From a virus: a DNA stretch of 51,198 nucleotides. The notes under the pieces were generated by a model. The model saw only the letters and a list, made by a program, of their open reading frames with translations, was not told where the DNA came from and ran no database searches. A program made the position numbers and the translations under genes. The first letter of the stretch is position 1, and the number at the start of each line of letters is the position of its first letter. Location: positions 1 through 51,198 of IMG/VR virus record IMGVR_UViG_3300025276_000048; one strand, given 5' to 3'. Below, piece by piece: positions 41,854-49,174 of the stretch.

Positions 41854-42122
41854 TTAGATCTTCTTTCCGCAAAACCTTTAAAAGCTTCTTTAACGTCTTC
41901 TTTAGGTTTGTTATCTAGTATTCTTTCCTCTTCTGCAATTCTTGATAGAATTTCAAAAGCATCAAATATCGCGAGCTTCTTTGTTGCTGCTGCATTTTTT
42001 AATCGATCAGCGGTGATATCATCACCAGAATCAACTATCTTTTCATTAGCAACTTTGATAAGTTCCTCAACTGCTCTGTGACCAGCTAGGATTATATTCC
42101 TCTTCGTCTCCTTGATATTCAT
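41850..42122 (-). CDS. Small terminase subunit candidate, 90 aa
   Basis: I set the start at the internal Met (MNIKETKRNIILAGHRAVEE), which halves the overlap with the upstream gene. The product is all-helical and charged (LIKVANEKIVDSGDDITADR, LKNAAATKKLAIFDAFEILS) with no enzyme motif. It sits immediately before the large terminase, joined by a 4-base overlap, the usual position of the small subunit that recognises packaging sites. At 90 residues it is shorter than most small terminases, so the function is inferred from position. Confidence 0.55.
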   Translation of the reverse strand: MNIKETKRNIILAGHRAVEELIKVANEKIVDSGDDITADRLKNAAATKKLAIFDAFEILSRIAEEERILDNKPKEDVKEAFKGFAERRSK

Positions 42123-42663
42123 ACTCGACAGTGATTTTATTTGTGGGAACGCGATATAATCGTTCACCCTCTATATTAAATTCGTATTCCGATCCAGGAG
42201 TAAACCCCACTAAAGATCCTATTTCAAACCCTTCACCTGCATATTTTATAATACCTATCAGAGGACGCTCTTTATCATTCGAGAACATGCGCGTTTCCAC
42301 TAAAGGTTTTATGAAACAATATTCAGGAAGAGGTTTCCATACATTTCCACGTTTATAAGCATAGATTTGGTCTGCACTAACGAAAAACATGTCTTCCTTA
42401 TAAAATGACCTGCTGTTCTTTTCTTTGCCTCTAACATCTCTAAATCTTCTAAACACGTTATGGTGAACGATAATTTCGTCGCCAGGTTTGATCGGAGTGC
42501 CGTGTATTTTAGGCTCGCTAATTGCTACACCTAATCGGCTAGTATATTGATGGTTTTGTAACTCTGTGTTTAACAGAAGCTTAGAACCATTAATGTCTTT
42601 TTCACTAGTAGACCTGCCATTCTTAGGTGCTACTATAAAGTTGTAAACGCTTTGCATTACCAC
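42067..42663 (-). CDS. GroES-fold-like protein before the terminase, 198 aa
   Basis: The central part resembles a co-chaperonin barrel: GVAISEPKIHGTPIKPGDEI, IVHHNVFRRFRDV, then FFVSADQIYAYKRG, a pattern like the GxVxxVG...VKxGDxVxF...V-x-EDIxAV core of GroES and phage T4 gp31. A mobile-loop-like NTELQNHQYTSR precedes it. The extra C-terminal 70 residues repeat a similar beta motif (GIIKYAGEGFEIGSLVGFTP). It could be a second co-chaperonin or a capsid factor derived from one. It overlaps its downstream neighbour by 56 bases. Confidence 0.5.
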   Translation of the reverse strand: MVMQSVYNFIVAPKNGRSTSEKDINGSKLLLNTELQNHQYTSRLGVAISEPKIHGTPIKPGDEIIVHHNVFRRFRDVRGKEKNSRSFYKEDMFFVSADQIYAYKRGNVWKPLPEYCFIKPLVETRMFSNDKERPLIGIIKYAGEGFEIGSLVGFTPGSEYEFNIEGERLYRVPTNKITVEYEYQGDEEEYNPSWSQSS

Positions 42664-42875
42664 TTAAGATCGTATTCGATCGATATTGCCATGTTCTTAT
42701 TAAAATCTTTCCAAGGCATTAGCATATCTCCCTTTTGTATATACACGGAATACTTAGTTTCTTCTTCCAGTATATTAACTATAGTATGACCGCCATACAC
42801 TTCCTGTCCAACAGAATAGTGCATGGCGTCATTTTTATAGTCTTTCCCAATACTAATCTTCCTTATTACCTGCAT
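42657..42875 (-). CDS. Small beta-rich late protein, 72 aa
   Basis: I prefer the internal Met start (MQVIRKISIGKDYKNDAMHY); a Met six codons earlier is possible. The protein is compact and beta-rich: VGQEVYGGHTIVNILEEE, YSVYIQKGDMLMPWKDF. This IGxDYKNDAMHYxVGQ start is familiar to me from marine phages, always without a function. It overlaps both neighbours slightly. Confidence 0.6.
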   Translation of the reverse strand: MQVIRKISIGKDYKNDAMHYSVGQEVYGGHTIVNILEEETKYSVYIQKGDMLMPWKDFNKNMAISIEYDLKW

Positions 42876-43128
42876 CTGCTGGCGAGATAGCACCGTCTTT
42901 TAAATCAATAGTAATATCTCCATAAGTTTCAGTAAGCTCTTTTTGGAATTCTGTTAATTCGTTTTTGTTGCCTGCTAATTGATGTAGCAAGTCGTGCTTT
43001 TGTGCTTCGTAACCACCAATTGCAGCTTGAAGCTGATTCATGTCGTTAACCATCTTTTGCAATTTAGCTAACTCGTCAGCTGTGATTGCTTCTACTTTTG
43101 CCGGAGCAATGTCTTTTACTTTTCCCAT
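42853..43128 (-). CDS. Small coiled-coil late protein, 91 aa
   Basis: A single long helix/coiled coil (ELAKLQKMVNDMNQLQAAIG, YEAQKHDLLHQLAGNKNELT) ends in TYGDITIDLKDGAI, a pattern common in phage structural clusters and also similar to small chaperone-like coiled coils. It probably takes part in virion assembly. A 71-base AT-rich spacer lies upstream, without a clear promoter. Confidence 0.6.
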   Translation of the reverse strand: MGKVKDIAPAKVEAITADELAKLQKMVNDMNQLQAAIGGYEAQKHDLLHQLAGNKNELTEFQKELTETYGDITIDLKDGAISPADAGNKED

Positions 43129-43199
43129 TTTTGTTAATTTTATTTAATTAAATTACTATTGATCTTATTATTACGTGTTATTTGCTTGTTACAAGTTAC

Positions 43200-43526
43200 T
43201 TACGCTGTAACAGGGCCTAAACTATTAGACGTTGTATTTATTCTACCAGCAGTGTTTACTGCACTAACCACACAAGTGATTATGCCACCTATATCTCCAG
43301 TGACTAATGTATATGTATTTGCCGTGGCTCCAGCTATAGCAACAGAGTCTTTCATCCATTGATAACTAAAAGTTGCAGCAGGCGCAGCAGATACAGTTCC
43401 ATTCGTTGTTGTCAAAACATCACCAACAGTAATTGCGCCGCTGATTACGGGCATAGCTTCCACGAATGGTGCACCTGAATTAGATGCTTCTTGCCAGTAT
43501 ACATAGTTAGCGTTGCCGATACCCAT
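43200..43526 (-). CDS. Ig-like domain virion protein, 108 aa
   Basis: Residues about 28-100 form one bacterial Ig-like domain: ITVGDVLTTTNGTVSAAPAA, FSYQWMKDSVAIAGATANTY, ITCVVSAVNTAGR, with the central Trp and the Cys of the tyrosine-corner strand. Such domains decorate capsids and tails and bind carbohydrate. It has a short N-terminal arm with YVYWQEASNSGAP. It lies one base from the next small structural gene, so a decoration role is likely. Confidence 0.75.
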   Translation of the reverse strand: MGIGNANYVYWQEASNSGAPFVEAMPVISGAITVGDVLTTTNGTVSAAPAATFSYQWMKDSVAIAGATANTYTLVTGDIGGIITCVVSAVNTAGRINTTSNSLGPVTA

Positions 43527-43527
43527 A

Positions 43528-43815
43528 CTACTTAATAGTTAAAATATCAGTAGCAGCAGTACCTGTAGCTAAAACGTAATCTACAATTACAGGTAAAAAT
43601 CCACCGGCTGGTACATTTTTAAATACAACAGCATCCGCTGCGGTAGGGTAACCGCCATTTACGGGGCCTACATTTTGCACGATTACTTTAACGTCTCCGC
43701 CGACACCACAATATAATGCAGCGCGATTTAAGTAAGTGGTAGCATCGATAGTATCGCTAGGTGTAACTACACCAACTTCAGTACCGAATTCAGGTTGATT
43801 AATAAATGATCCCAT
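43528..43815 (-). CDS. Small virion protein, decoration candidate, 95 aa
   Basis: It begins MGSFINQPEFGTEVGVVTPS, followed by DTIDATTYLNRAALYCGVGG, VKVIVQNVGP and FLPVIVDYVLATGTAATDIL. I recognise this beta-sandwich-like family from marine phages as a small structural protein, often abundant. It and the Ig-like protein share the late structural cluster and may decorate the capsid. There is no enzyme motif. Confidence 0.65.
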   Translation of the reverse strand: MGSFINQPEFGTEVGVVTPSDTIDATTYLNRAALYCGVGGDVKVIVQNVGPVNGGYPTAADAVVFKNVPAGGFLPVIVDYVLATGTAATDILTIK

Positions 43816-43832
43816 TATTTTTTATTTGTTTA

Positions 43833-44120
43833 TTAGCATTTCCATCTGCGACGAGCTGCGCAGATTCTTTTTTCAGGCGTCTTAGAACAATCGATGTTGT
43901 GCATTTCCATTTGACCCTTTGATCTTGCGCAGTAAGAAGTACGTCTTTTACCACCACCGGGTTGAGGTGCTTTTAAATCACCACCGGTTTCTTCATTGTA
44001 AGCTGCTCTACCTTTTGCGGTCATTCCAGCACCTTCTTTTGCTTTTAAGAAGTGTCTGCCTTTACCTGTTGTAGTTTTACGTAGCTTAGTAAACGGAGAG
44101 CTTGGTTGAGTATAAGCCAT
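43833..44120 (-). CDS. DUF6321-like basic protein, 95 aa
   Basis: The signature is MTAKGRAAYNEETGGDLKAP, then GKRRTSYCARSKGQM and a C-terminal CAARRRWKC. I know this motif as a family (DUF6321-like) in phages and algal viruses without a function. It is basic with four Cys (SYCARS, DCSKT, ICAAR, WKC), so a zinc site is possible. SSPFTKLRK at the N-terminus fits the SPxK group in this operon. Confidence 0.7.
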   Translation of the reverse strand: MAYTQPSSPFTKLRKTTTGKGRHFLKAKEGAGMTAKGRAAYNEETGGDLKAPQPGGGKRRTSYCARSKGQMEMHNIDCSKTPEKRICAARRRWKC

Positions 44121-44121
44121 A

Positions 44122-45042
44122 TTACTTTTTGTTAAAGTATCCTTTTTTCATAGGAGACTTAAATTTTATACCAACGTTTGAGTCCATACGCATCGCAGCT
44201 GGGCTAGGTTTTTTTATTTTTACCTTACCTCCCAGAGCATTTATTTGCCCTTGTACTGCGGCGTTGTTAATGTCAGTGCCTGTAGCAACACGGTCATTAC
44301 TTAAAACAGTAGAGCCAGATTTCATACTTTGAGTACGTTGATTATCAGCCATTTCGTTTGTGCGAACTTGCTGGGAAGCATCGTCATAACCTCTCGCTGT
44401 AGCTCTTTTACTTTGAGCTTTTTCCGCATCAATACCCATGCCTTCGTAATCTCCTTTTCTAAACTTTCGATTAATTTCCGCGTTAGTAAAATCTCCTCCC
44501 ATGTCCTTTGCTTGTCTTTTTAGACCACGCAAATCTTTTTTAGCATCACGCTTAACATCGCGCTCACCAATTCTAGCTTGGCGATTACTCCAGCGGCGTT
44601 CCCACGGTTGTAAAGCATCACCTTTGTCTTTAACCATTATAGGCTGTTGGGTAGTTGTTGTTTCACCTGGAATAACTTTTGTAGTTTCAGGCTCTGTAGT
44701 AGTAGTAACTGTTGGAGCCTTACGAACACCGTCCGATACCTCTTTAGCTTGTCGCTCTGCTTTTCTTTCAGGGGTTTCTCTTGCAAGATACTCTTTCCAA
44801 GCTTTATTGCTCATTTTTTTACCACTGTAACCGCCGGCTATAACCGACCCAGCGGAGGATGTAGTAGTAGTTTTGCCTTTTACAGTTTCTTCTGTATCAG
44901 GTGCAGTAGTACTACCTTCCATTATAAGTTCACCCGTTGATTTTTTCAAAGGTGATACTTTCCCTACATCTAGTAAAGGCTGCTGCGTTACTTTTCCTTT
45001 AGCAACGGCTTTTTGTACTCTGTTAGTTATTGGTTTATTCAT
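44122..45042 (-). CDS. Disordered basic late protein with SPxK motifs, 306 aa
   Basis: A long low-complexity protein: Thr/Pro-rich blocks (TTTTSSAGSV, TVTTTTEPETTKVIPGETTT), then Arg/Lys-rich helices (RWSNRQARIGERDVKRDAKK, DLRGLKRQAKDMGGDF). It has SPLKK near residue 30 and SPAAMR and SPMKK at the C-terminus. Disorder plus basic helices suggests binding to packaged DNA or to other virion proteins. No family is recognised. Confidence 0.6.
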   Translation of the reverse strand: MNKPITNRVQKAVAKGKVTQQPLLDVGKVSPLKKSTGELIMEGSTTAPDTEETVKGKTTTTSSAGSVIAGGYSGKKMSNKAWKEYLARETPERKAERQAKEVSDGVRKAPTVTTTTEPETTKVIPGETTTTQQPIMVKDKGDALQPWERRWSNRQARIGERDVKRDAKKDLRGLKRQAKDMGGDFTNAEINRKFRKGDYEGMGIDAEKAQSKRATARGYDDASQQVRTNEMADNQRTQSMKSGSTVLSNDRVATGTDINNAAVQGQINALGGKVKIKKPSPAAMRMDSNVGIKFKSPMKKGYFNKK

Positions 45043-45056
45043 GCCAGTTAGTTTAT

Positions 45057-45317
45057 TTATTCTTCAAATTCTTCTTCATCCTCAATTAGACCTAAGTCTT
45101 CACCTGTTTTTGGTAATTCTAATTTAGGTAATTTGCCTGGGTCAAGCACTTCTTCTTCAACTTTTCTAGGAGCAGGATTAGCAGTTCCTTTAAAATTTGC
45201 GCCTAAATTACTAAACCCAGAAGCTGATTGACCAGCACCGGCAACTAAATTAGCATTCATTTTCAGTGGTGACTTGCACCTTTGAGTAATAGGTGTAGCG
45301 CGATTTGTATTTTTCAT
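45057..45317 (-). CDS. Small late protein with SPLK motif, 86 aa
   Basis: It reads MKNTNRATPITQRCKSPLKM, then NANLVAGAGQSASGFSNLGA and a strongly acidic end (EDLGLIEDEEEFEE). The pattern (C)KSPLKMNA, Gly/Ala/Ser middle, acidic tail recurs in marine phages that I recognise. Its opposite-charge ends suggest a linker between DNA-bound and protein surfaces. Three bases separate it from the upstream protease-like gene. Confidence 0.55.
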   Translation of the reverse strand: MKNTNRATPITQRCKSPLKMNANLVAGAGQSASGFSNLGANFKGTANPAPRKVEEEVLDPGKLPKLELPKTGEDLGLIEDEEEFEE

Positions 45318-45319
45318 AT

Positions 45320-45664
45320 TTATTTTTTATATGCTTCGCGCTCCCATTCAAAATTAGGATCACCTTCGTTCATATTTGCTCTTTGATAAACTCTTGCTGG
45401 AGATCTTGTATCTTTCTTCCACGTAACGGTGTTGTCATCATACTGCAATCTGCCCATTGACATTTGATCAAGATGAACCTGCTCGTGCTCAACAGCTTCT
45501 TTTGTTTGCTTAGCGGATAAACCTTCTTGTACAAATATTGTACCATCTCTATTTGCTTCCGCCATTACAGCACCCCCTAAGTCTTTCTTAAACACGGGGG
45601 TACTGTCTGTGGAAGTATTTTTATCGACGCCAAATAAGGTTGATTTATCCTTAAGTCTAAACAT
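45320..45664 (-). CDS. Minimal metalloprotease-like protein, 114 aa
   Basis: A zinc-binding motif H60-E-Q-V-H64 lies in a helix (SAKQTKEAVEHEQVHLDQM), preceded by a beta strand GGAVMAEANRDGTIFVQEG. A C-terminal helix WEREAYKK offers Glu-108 or Glu-110 as third ligand. This is the compact layout of small gluzincins. It could process virion proteins during assembly. It contains TRSPARVY, the SPxK-type motif. Activity is unproven, but all three expected ligands are present. Confidence 0.65.
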   Translation of the reverse strand: MFRLKDKSTLFGVDKNTSTDSTPVFKKDLGGAVMAEANRDGTIFVQEGLSAKQTKEAVEHEQVHLDQMSMGRLQYDDNTVTWKKDTRSPARVYQRANMNEGDPNFEWEREAYKK

Positions 45665-46500
45665 TACTTTTTCTTTTTAACCGGAGTCATACCGTAACCT
45701 TTGTTCATGTTTTTAGCTGGAGATGATGCAGCTGCTTTTTCTTCTTTTCTTTCATCTCTTTTTGCCTTACGGTTTGCTAAAGCTTCTTTAATACGTCCTT
45801 TACCTAAACGCTTAGTTGTTTTAGTTTCTGTAATTCTAGCGCCTTTGTTGCTTCTTTTAATTACAGTACGAGTATCTTTATCTTTTATAACCGTTTTTTC
45901 TTTGTTCTTGGTTACTTTTTGTTTTGTAGTAGTACCGCCTTGATTTGCACCCCCACCTGTTTTAGATACTCTTTTTGTTCCCGCAGCTGTTTGTTTTATT
46001 TTAGTTGAGTTTTCTTTAGGGGCTTTAGCTGCAACCTTTGGTGTTGGCTTTGGAGCCGAGATTGTAGGTGCAAGCTTTGGAGCCTTTACCTTAGGTGCTT
46101 CAACTTTAGCTGTTTTTGTAGCTACTTTTGTCTCTGTTGAAGTTCCACGACCGTGTACTTTTTTGCTACCTAGCTTGGCATTAATTTTATTTTGAATTGT
46201 ATTGTATTCCGCAGTACCTTTCTTTAAACCTTTTCTAGAAGCAACTAAAGTGTTTAATTCTTTGTCGTACTTAGGTTTAGATTTTGCCTTAGGAGCTTCT
46301 GGCGGGCCCATAACTCTAGATGTTTTAGACGCATCTTTTGAAGGTATTGTAGCAGAGTCTACTTTCATTGGAGATGCCTTCATTTTAGCTGGAGATTCCG
46401 GCGCTGCCTCAATAGCGCTTTTTAAAGCTTGAGGTAAATTCTTTTGACCGCCTTTTAATTGTTTCATCAAAGGTGACCTTGCGTTCATTTTAAATGCCAT
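45664..46500 (-). CDS. Histone H1-like Lys/Ala/Pro-rich protein, 278 aa
   Basis: Composition is Lys, Ala, Pro, Thr and Ser over most of its length (TKVATKTAKVEAPKVKAPKL, APTISAPKPTPKVAAKAP), like the C-terminal tail of histone H1. SPLMK, SPAKMK, SPMKVD and SPAKNM occur at both ends; S/TPxK motifs in H1 contact AT-rich DNA minor grooves. The Arg/Lys-rich tail (RKAKRDERKEEKAAASSPAK) is also helical. It may condense phage DNA in the head or bind it in the cell. It overlaps the protease-like gene by one base. Confidence 0.6.
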   Translation of the reverse strand: MAFKMNARSPLMKQLKGGQKNLPQALKSAIEAAPESPAKMKASPMKVDSATIPSKDASKTSRVMGPPEAPKAKSKPKYDKELNTLVASRKGLKKGTAEYNTIQNKINAKLGSKKVHGRGTSTETKVATKTAKVEAPKVKAPKLAPTISAPKPTPKVAAKAPKENSTKIKQTAAGTKRVSKTGGGANQGGTTTKQKVTKNKEKTVIKDKDTRTVIKRSNKGARITETKTTKRLGKGRIKEALANRKAKRDERKEEKAAASSPAKNMNKGYGMTPVKKKK

Positions 46501-46513
46501 AACGTTTTTTTGT

Positions 46514-46954
46514 TTATCTATCTTTATCTTTAATCATATCGTCTATAGCCTTGTTATAGACTCTATCCGTATAAGTTTTGTTCTTATAGAACTTACTTGC
46601 TTCTGTAACCGGCAAGTCTTCCTCACCAAGCATTATATTGTACATGCGCGTAATAAGGCGCTTAGCTTTATAAGATGTCTTAAACACACTGTATTTGATT
46701 GTGGTGCGGTTCCTGTGACGCCATACGTCTATCCAACCATCTGCTCTAAGTCTTTCCCAACGCCCTTTATCCCACGAAAAGGTATATGTACCTTCTATGA
46801 AATCATTACGCGTGAAGTGATCTTTACAATCAAGGTATATAAGCAATTCTAAATCTGCGTCTAATATGTCATAAGTTTTACAAGCCCATTTTCTTACAAG
46901 CCTGTAATACTTAAATAAATTCATATCCCGCAAATCTGACGGGGTCAGTCTCAT
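46514..46954 (-). CDS. Winged-helix DNA-binding protein candidate, 146 aa
   Basis: The layout resembles MarR-type winged helices: a helical entry (NLFKYYRLVRKWACKTYDIL), DADLELLIYLDCKDHFTRND, a recognition-like helix, and a wing with WIDVWRHRNRTTIKYSVF. It then has a basic helix (YKAKRLITRMYN). In other phages this position beside late structural genes can hold late-transcription regulators. It overlaps groES by 4 bases. It might regulate late genes; an alternative is a structural protein. Confidence 0.5.
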   Translation of the reverse strand: MRLTPSDLRDMNLFKYYRLVRKWACKTYDILDADLELLIYLDCKDHFTRNDFIEGTYTFSWDKGRWERLRADGWIDVWRHRNRTTIKYSVFKTSYKAKRLITRMYNIMLGEEDLPVTEASKFYKNKTYTDRVYNKAIDDMIKDKDR

Positions 46955-47208
46955 TCTACAATAACTACATCGCCGATGTTAATGACATGGAACAACTCAT
47001 CATTCCACTCAATACCGTGACCGGCGTGTTTATCATAACGAACAATAGTTCCAGGGTCTATACCTTCAACTCTGTCACCCGCGCTTATTACCTCAGCTCT
47101 TAAGTATCTAACTTCTTTGTTCTGAGTTTCCGTAAGCTCAAGGCCGGCAACTGTTTTCGGCGCCTCCTTGATCTTCTTAATTACTATATAGTGGTTAATT
47201 GCTTTCAT
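46951..47208 (-). CDS. Co-chaperonin GroES homologue, 85 aa
   Basis: A GroES barrel is recognisable: MKAINHYIVIKKIKEAPKTV, a mobile-loop equivalent with AGLELTETQ, YLRAEVISAGDRVEGIDPGT, then the roof and final strands (VRYDKHAGHGIEW, FHVINIGDVVIVE). It is about 10 residues shorter than bacterial GroES. It overlaps groEL by 14 bases, with the chaperonin first, the reverse of the usual bacterial groES-groEL order. It should cap the phage chaperonin, but could also work with host GroEL. Confidence 0.8.
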   Translation of the reverse strand: MKAINHYIVIKKIKEAPKTVAGLELTETQNKEVRYLRAEVISAGDRVEGIDPGTIVRYDKHAGHGIEWNDELFHVINIGDVVIVE

Positions 47209-48796
47209 GACGGATGTTTGAGATTATACAATCAGCAGATGATATGGTTAAGGCTACACTAATTGCATTCTTTAATGCAGCTTTAGTAACCAACACTGGA
47301 TCAATAATACCAGCGCCAATCATATCTTTATAACATCCACAAGTTGCGTCAACACCTTGCCCCTCCCACTCTCTGTCATTAAGCTCTGGCTCTGATTCCG
47401 TAAACTCCTTAGGGTTCATTACATCACCAAATCCAGCGTTATCTAATATAACATTATATGGCTCTTGAATAGCCTTAAGCAAAATGTCATAACCAACTCC
47501 TTTGCTTTCAATTACTTGCGCCGCATTAAGCAATGCAATTCCGCCACCAGGTACAATACCTTCTTTAAGTGCGGCTTGTGTTGCATGTATAGCATCTTCA
47601 ACGCGATCTCTTTTTTCTTTTAATTCTACTTGAGAATCTGCACCAACGTGAATAATACCAACCTTACCGGTTAGCATAGATAAACGTTGTTCTAGTTTGT
47701 TCTTTAAGAATCCGTTTGTTTCATTAGCGATCTTCTTACGAACATCTTCAATACGTGCTTTAAGTTCTAATGGATCAACATCCACTTGCATCACGGTGTT
47801 CTTATTATTTGTTACTGATTTAACTATTTCACCTAAAACAACAGGGTCGATTAAATCTAAATCGTCACCGAGTTCTTCGTTAATAATAGTTGCTCCTGTG
47901 AGCATTGCTAAATCTTGTAATGTCTCCTGCCTAGTAGGTCCGAATCCAGGTAGATCAATAATGTTGATCTTAATGTTTCCTTTGACTTTATTAGCTATAA
48001 GCGTTTGATACGGCTGCTGCTCAACATCAGCAATGATTAACAGCGCTCGTTTAGTCTTCACAGCGTGTTCTAGGACACTTTGTATCTTTCTTATATTAGG
48101 TATAGGCGAGCTTACAATAAGCACATAAGGGTTGTCTAAAACAGCTGTCCCTTTATCCTGGTCAGTTACTAGGTGCGGTGATTTTAATGGTGATTCAAAT
48201 TGTGTGCCCTCAACAAAGTCTACGTAAGTTTCGTTTGTTTCGGATTCTCCCATTAATACGACGCCATCTTTGCCAACTTTTTCGAAAGCTTGGCCAATTT
48301 TTTGTCCAAGGTCTTTGTCATTGTTACAGCTAATGTATGCAACTTGGTTAAGCATTTCACCCTCAACCGGTATACTGGTATCATCAAGATATACCATAAC
48401 TTCCGTAGCGCATTTTTCAATGCCATCTTTAATAGTTCTAGCCTGCTCTTCATTGGTTGAATTATTTATTTCTTTTAGTATGGCTTGAGCGAGGACGGTA
48501 GAAGTTGTTGTACCGTCCCCGGCTTCATGCACTGTGTTCCTAGCAGCTTCCTTAATCAAGGTTGCTCCTATATTTTCGACCGGATCCAGTAAGACTACGG
48601 ATTCTGCTACCGTTACACCGTCTTTTGTAATCACCGGTCGGCCAAGCGCGTCTTCGTATATAACACATTTTCCAGAAGCACCTAAGGTGGACTTCACTGC
48701 GCTGGCTAACTTATCGACGCCGGCCATTATTTTTTGATTGGCTGTATCGCCAAACGTAAGATCTTTTACGATCTCGCTAGGATTATTGAATTGCAT
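47195..48796 (-). CDS. Chaperonin GroEL homologue, 533 aa
   Basis: Equatorial ATP-binding motifs are intact: KSTLGASGK, ITKDGVTVA, GDGTTTS (93-99), VEDAIHATQAALKEGIVPGG (with the catalytic Asp), and GIIDPVLVTKAALKNA. Length is close to bacterial GroEL, but the flexible GGM-type C-terminal tail is missing (ends IISNIRHESN). In the apical domain SPLKSPHLVTD replaces the typical SPYF region that binds substrate and GroES, so substrate choice may differ. It lies in the late operon with its own GroES, which suggests folding of capsid or tail proteins. Confidence 0.93.
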   Translation of the reverse strand: MQFNNPSEIVKDLTFGDTANQKIMAGVDKLASAVKSTLGASGKCVIYEDALGRPVITKDGVTVAESVVLLDPVENIGATLIKEAARNTVHEAGDGTTTSTVLAQAILKEINNSTNEEQARTIKDGIEKCATEVMVYLDDTSIPVEGEMLNQVAYISCNNDKDLGQKIGQAFEKVGKDGVVLMGESETNETYVDFVEGTQFESPLKSPHLVTDQDKGTAVLDNPYVLIVSSPIPNIRKIQSVLEHAVKTKRALLIIADVEQQPYQTLIANKVKGNIKINIIDLPGFGPTRQETLQDLAMLTGATIINEELGDDLDLIDPVVLGEIVKSVTNNKNTVMQVDVDPLELKARIEDVRKKIANETNGFLKNKLEQRLSMLTGKVGIIHVGADSQVELKEKRDRVEDAIHATQAALKEGIVPGGGIALLNAAQVIESKGVGYDILLKAIQEPYNVILDNAGFGDVMNPKEFTESEPELNDREWEGQGVDATCGCYKDMIGAGIIDPVLVTKAALKNAISVALTISSADCIISNIRHESN

Positions 48797-48821
48797 TAAA
48801 TTGAATTTAGATTAAATTTTA

Positions 48822-49106
48822 TTAAAATGTTTTTACTACGACTGGACCTTTTAAATATTCCAGCTTCTTAACATAGTGTTCTACTGAACTGTCAATAGCA
48901 GCTTCAGCACCTTCAATTGTCTCCCGGCGAGTAATGTCTTTCCAGGTTTCGTTTTCCATCAACAATTCTGTTTGAAAGAATCCATTGGGTAATTTTACAA
49001 TGCGCCAGTTCTTTTTTAATGAGGCATGTCGCCAAGCGGCTTTCGCTTCTTGGTGATCTACTTCCTGGTTGGAATTGTAAGAGGTTGTTTGGTAATAAAA
49101 TGTCAT
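48822..49106 (-). CDS. Late protein, 94 aa, unknown function
   Basis: A 94-residue protein with no recognised family. It starts MTFYYQTTSYNSNQEVDHQE, with a helix rich in Ala and Trp (AKAAWRHASLKKNW), a beta part (RIVKLPNGFFQTELLMENE), and a helical end. It lies directly upstream of groEL and after a 68-base intergenic gap holding a small hairpin and AT-rich tract, which is the nearest candidate site for extra transcription control of the chaperonin genes. Confidence 0.55.
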   Translation of the reverse strand: MTFYYQTTSYNSNQEVDHQEAKAAWRHASLKKNWRIVKLPNGFFQTELLMENETWKDITRRETIEGAEAAIDSSVEHYVKKLEYLKGPVVVKTF

Positions 49107-49149
49107 TTGGGGTTTGTTGTTTGATTAATAAAAGGTTATATATTATATA

Positions 49150-49163
49150 TCACTTGTTAGTGA
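49150..49163 (-). other. Small hairpin and AT tract upstream of the chaperonin genes
   Basis: TCACT-AACA-AGTGA (read on the - strand) forms a 5-bp stem, followed by TATATAATATATAACC. TATAAT is present, but no partner -35 element is obvious. It may be a weak terminator after the holin gene or part of an internal promoter. The 68-base spacer (49107-49174) holds nothing else. Confidence 0.3.
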
Positions 49164-49174
49164 CGGTTTTTAAT

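Noticed and set aside
48172-48195. SPLK in GroEL as a member of the SPxK motif set
   Set aside because: It lies in the folded apical domain of a well-known enzyme and is probably coincidental.
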